NCBI RefSeq assembly: GCF_027941955.1
Contig: NZ_CP115960.1
Location: 806,001 to 870,000, forward strand
From: Sphingomonas sp. 7/4-4
GTDB taxonomy: Bacteria > Pseudomonadota > Alphaproteobacteria > Sphingomonadales > Sphingomonadaceae
Reading direction: 5' to 3'
DNA: 64,000 bases
Part shown: positions 62,834 to 64,000 of the stretch, piece after piece
Numbering within the stretch: the stretch's first letter is position 1
Layout: each line of letters starts with the position of its first letter
The notes under the pieces: generated by a model
The model's database searches: none
The model's input: the letters and a program-made list of their open reading frames with translations, nothing else
What the model was told of the DNA's origin: nothing
Translations under genes and position numbers: made by a program

Positions 62834-63541
62834 CTAACTGCGGCGATCACACGAAGCCCGTCGACTCTCAAGCAACCTATCAATCCGATTTATAAACGCT
62901 TTCCCGGAAGTTTTTAGCTTACCCTTTATCGAAGAACTTATGACGTAACTGAAAAATCCTACCTTTGCGATGGTGGAGGTATTCATCCGAATGAAATCCT
63001 TAACCTTAAATGCCTCCGCTTCCTCGGCACCGGTTAGAAATCCTTGTATCTTTCCTCCATTCAGATTCATCAGAGATAGCATTCTAGGATCTGGTACATA
63101 ATCTTCTCCGTAGCGCGCCTTAAGAGCATCGTTAAGGTTGTAGCGCACCTCAACAGGAATGCTCGGAGGTTCTTGGCCCGTCAGCTTACGATATCGGTGT
63201 TCCAGGTGTTCGAACCCAAACACGACATTCCGCATATTCCAATGGATCCAATATTTTTCCCTACGATCCCGCGCAAAATTATAGAATTTTACCAGTAAGT
63301 CTTTTTCAATCTCGTCGTATTGAGCCTCAACCTGATCCGGCCCGATGCCAAGCGATTCAGCAGACGTATGAGTCGCAAAACTAACGGTCTGGCCGGTTTT
63401 GTAGTGCCGAACGACGACAGAGGTAATTCTGGGAGACAATGCCCCCGCCTCAGCGTCAAAAAGAGATTGAGATGAATAGTGGATAATGAAAAATCGGTCG
63501 GGATGACGATCGATCTCCTCGAAAATATCGCGATTGCGCAT
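62834..63541 (-). CDS. AT-rich orphan gene, unknown function
   Basis: 235 residues, no family I recognise. RBS GGAGGGG four bases before ATG (63541). Clearly richer in A/T than all neighbours and with different codon choice, a sign of horizontal acquisition. Features: N-terminal FFIIHYSSQSLFDAEAGALS, VVVRHYKTGQTVSFATH, an acidic-basic helix KDLLVKFYNFARDRREKYWI, an aromatic-rich core WIHWNMRNVVFGFEHLEHRY, and a Ser/Lys-rich basic tail (ISSSIKGKLKTSGKAF). The C-terminus has no membrane helix. Lies beside a toxin-antitoxin pair and after uvrD, suggesting a defence or stress island; no function can be claimed. Confidence 0.8.
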   Translation of the reverse strand: MRNRDIFEEIDRHPDRFFIIHYSSQSLFDAEAGALSPRITSVVVRHYKTGQTVSFATHTSAESLGIGPDQVEAQYDEIEKDLLVKFYNFARDRREKYWIHWNMRNVVFGFEHLEHRYRKLTGQEPPSIPVEVRYNLNDALKARYGEDYVPDPRMLSLMNLNGGKIQGFLTGAEEAEAFKVKDFIRMNTSTIAKVGFFSYVISSSIKGKLKTSGKAFINRIDRLLESRRASCDRRS

Positions 63542-63642
63542 TACCCCTCCGCCGTTTGTTATTATTGCTTGTAGGGTAGCGCGTTTTTTTCGCAGGACAA
63601 GCTTGAGGACATTTCGCCTTTCGCGCTGTCGAAGTTCCGTGA

Positions 63643-63917
<275 letters not shown>

Positions 63918-63918
<1 letters not shown>

Positions 63919-64000
63919 TGTTCTACCTCGACACCTCGGCGGCGGTCGCCTCGATCACGCAGGAAGAACATAGCGAGCGCATCTGGCACTGGCTCGCCGA
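63918..64000 (+). CDS. VapC-type PIN-domain toxin, 5' part only
   Basis: The first 27 codons, MFYLDTSAAVASITQEEHSE and onward, run off the window. YLDTSA carries the first catalytic Asp of the PIN ribonuclease fold. It directly follows the Phd-type antitoxin, the standard VapBC order. Confidence 0.85.

Noticed and set aside
63584..63590. T7 run upstream of the antitoxin as an intrinsic terminator
   Set aside because: No GC-rich stem precedes it on either strand.

Overview
The window is high-GC DNA of an alphaproteobacterium, most likely a Sphingomonas or close relative. The signs are a two-domain (tandem) Hfq, the dusB-ntrB-ntrC-ntrY-ntrX-hfq-hflX order, a fused ispDF, HdaA next to ppk1 and ppx, an accD-folC pair behind trpFBA, and a COQ10/RatA protein. 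Most of the content is vegetative chromosome. No rRNA, tRNA, insertion sequence or CRISPR array was seen.

Layout. 1-14422 (minus): a giant RTX/cadherin-type surface protein running off the left edge, preceded in the same operon by a small Sel1-like lipoprotein. 14832-16426 (plus): mazG and a membrane-anchored protein with a TonB-C-like end. 16805-26384 (minus): a small secreted protein, then the nitrogen/RNA regulation operon dusB-ntrBC-ntrYX-hfq-hflX. 26467-31171: ispDF, cinA, COQ10, lipA, beta-carbonic anhydrase and a membrane protein. 31134-43634: ppk2, sdaA, aspS, rnd, an I78 inhibitor, a serine hydrolase, then a DUF2066-hdaA-ppk1-ppx cluster. 43787-49977 (plus): purMN, small enzymes, a patatin phospholipase, a LapA-like protein and pyrF. 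50002-56292 (plus): trpF-trpB-trpA-accD-folC. 56363-62782: a DUF6628-type gene behind a Fur-like box, an MHS transporter, a PiT phosphate transporter and uvrD/pcrA. 62834-64000: an AT-rich orphan gene beside a Phd/VapC toxin-antitoxin pair, the only clearly accessory patch.

The most striking global feature is about 30 apparent frameshifts, hitting roughly 20 genes including aspS, purM, folC, ispDF, accessory genes and the whole ntr operon. Most are explained by one missing base in a G/C run of 2-6, a few by a lost CG dinucleotide. Restoring the base gives full-length proteins, and total gene lengths again become multiples of three. This looks like uncorrected sequencing error, not gene decay, so each gene below is annotated over its full span with the break positions noted.

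The genes interlock in several ways. NtrBC and NtrYX (nitrogen/redox signalling) share a transcript with the RNA chaperone Hfq and the ribosome-rescue GTPase HflX. ppk1, ppx and the separate ppk2 make, degrade and use polyphosphate, with PiT supplying phosphate. Two families of dispersed intergenic palindromes lie between operons.
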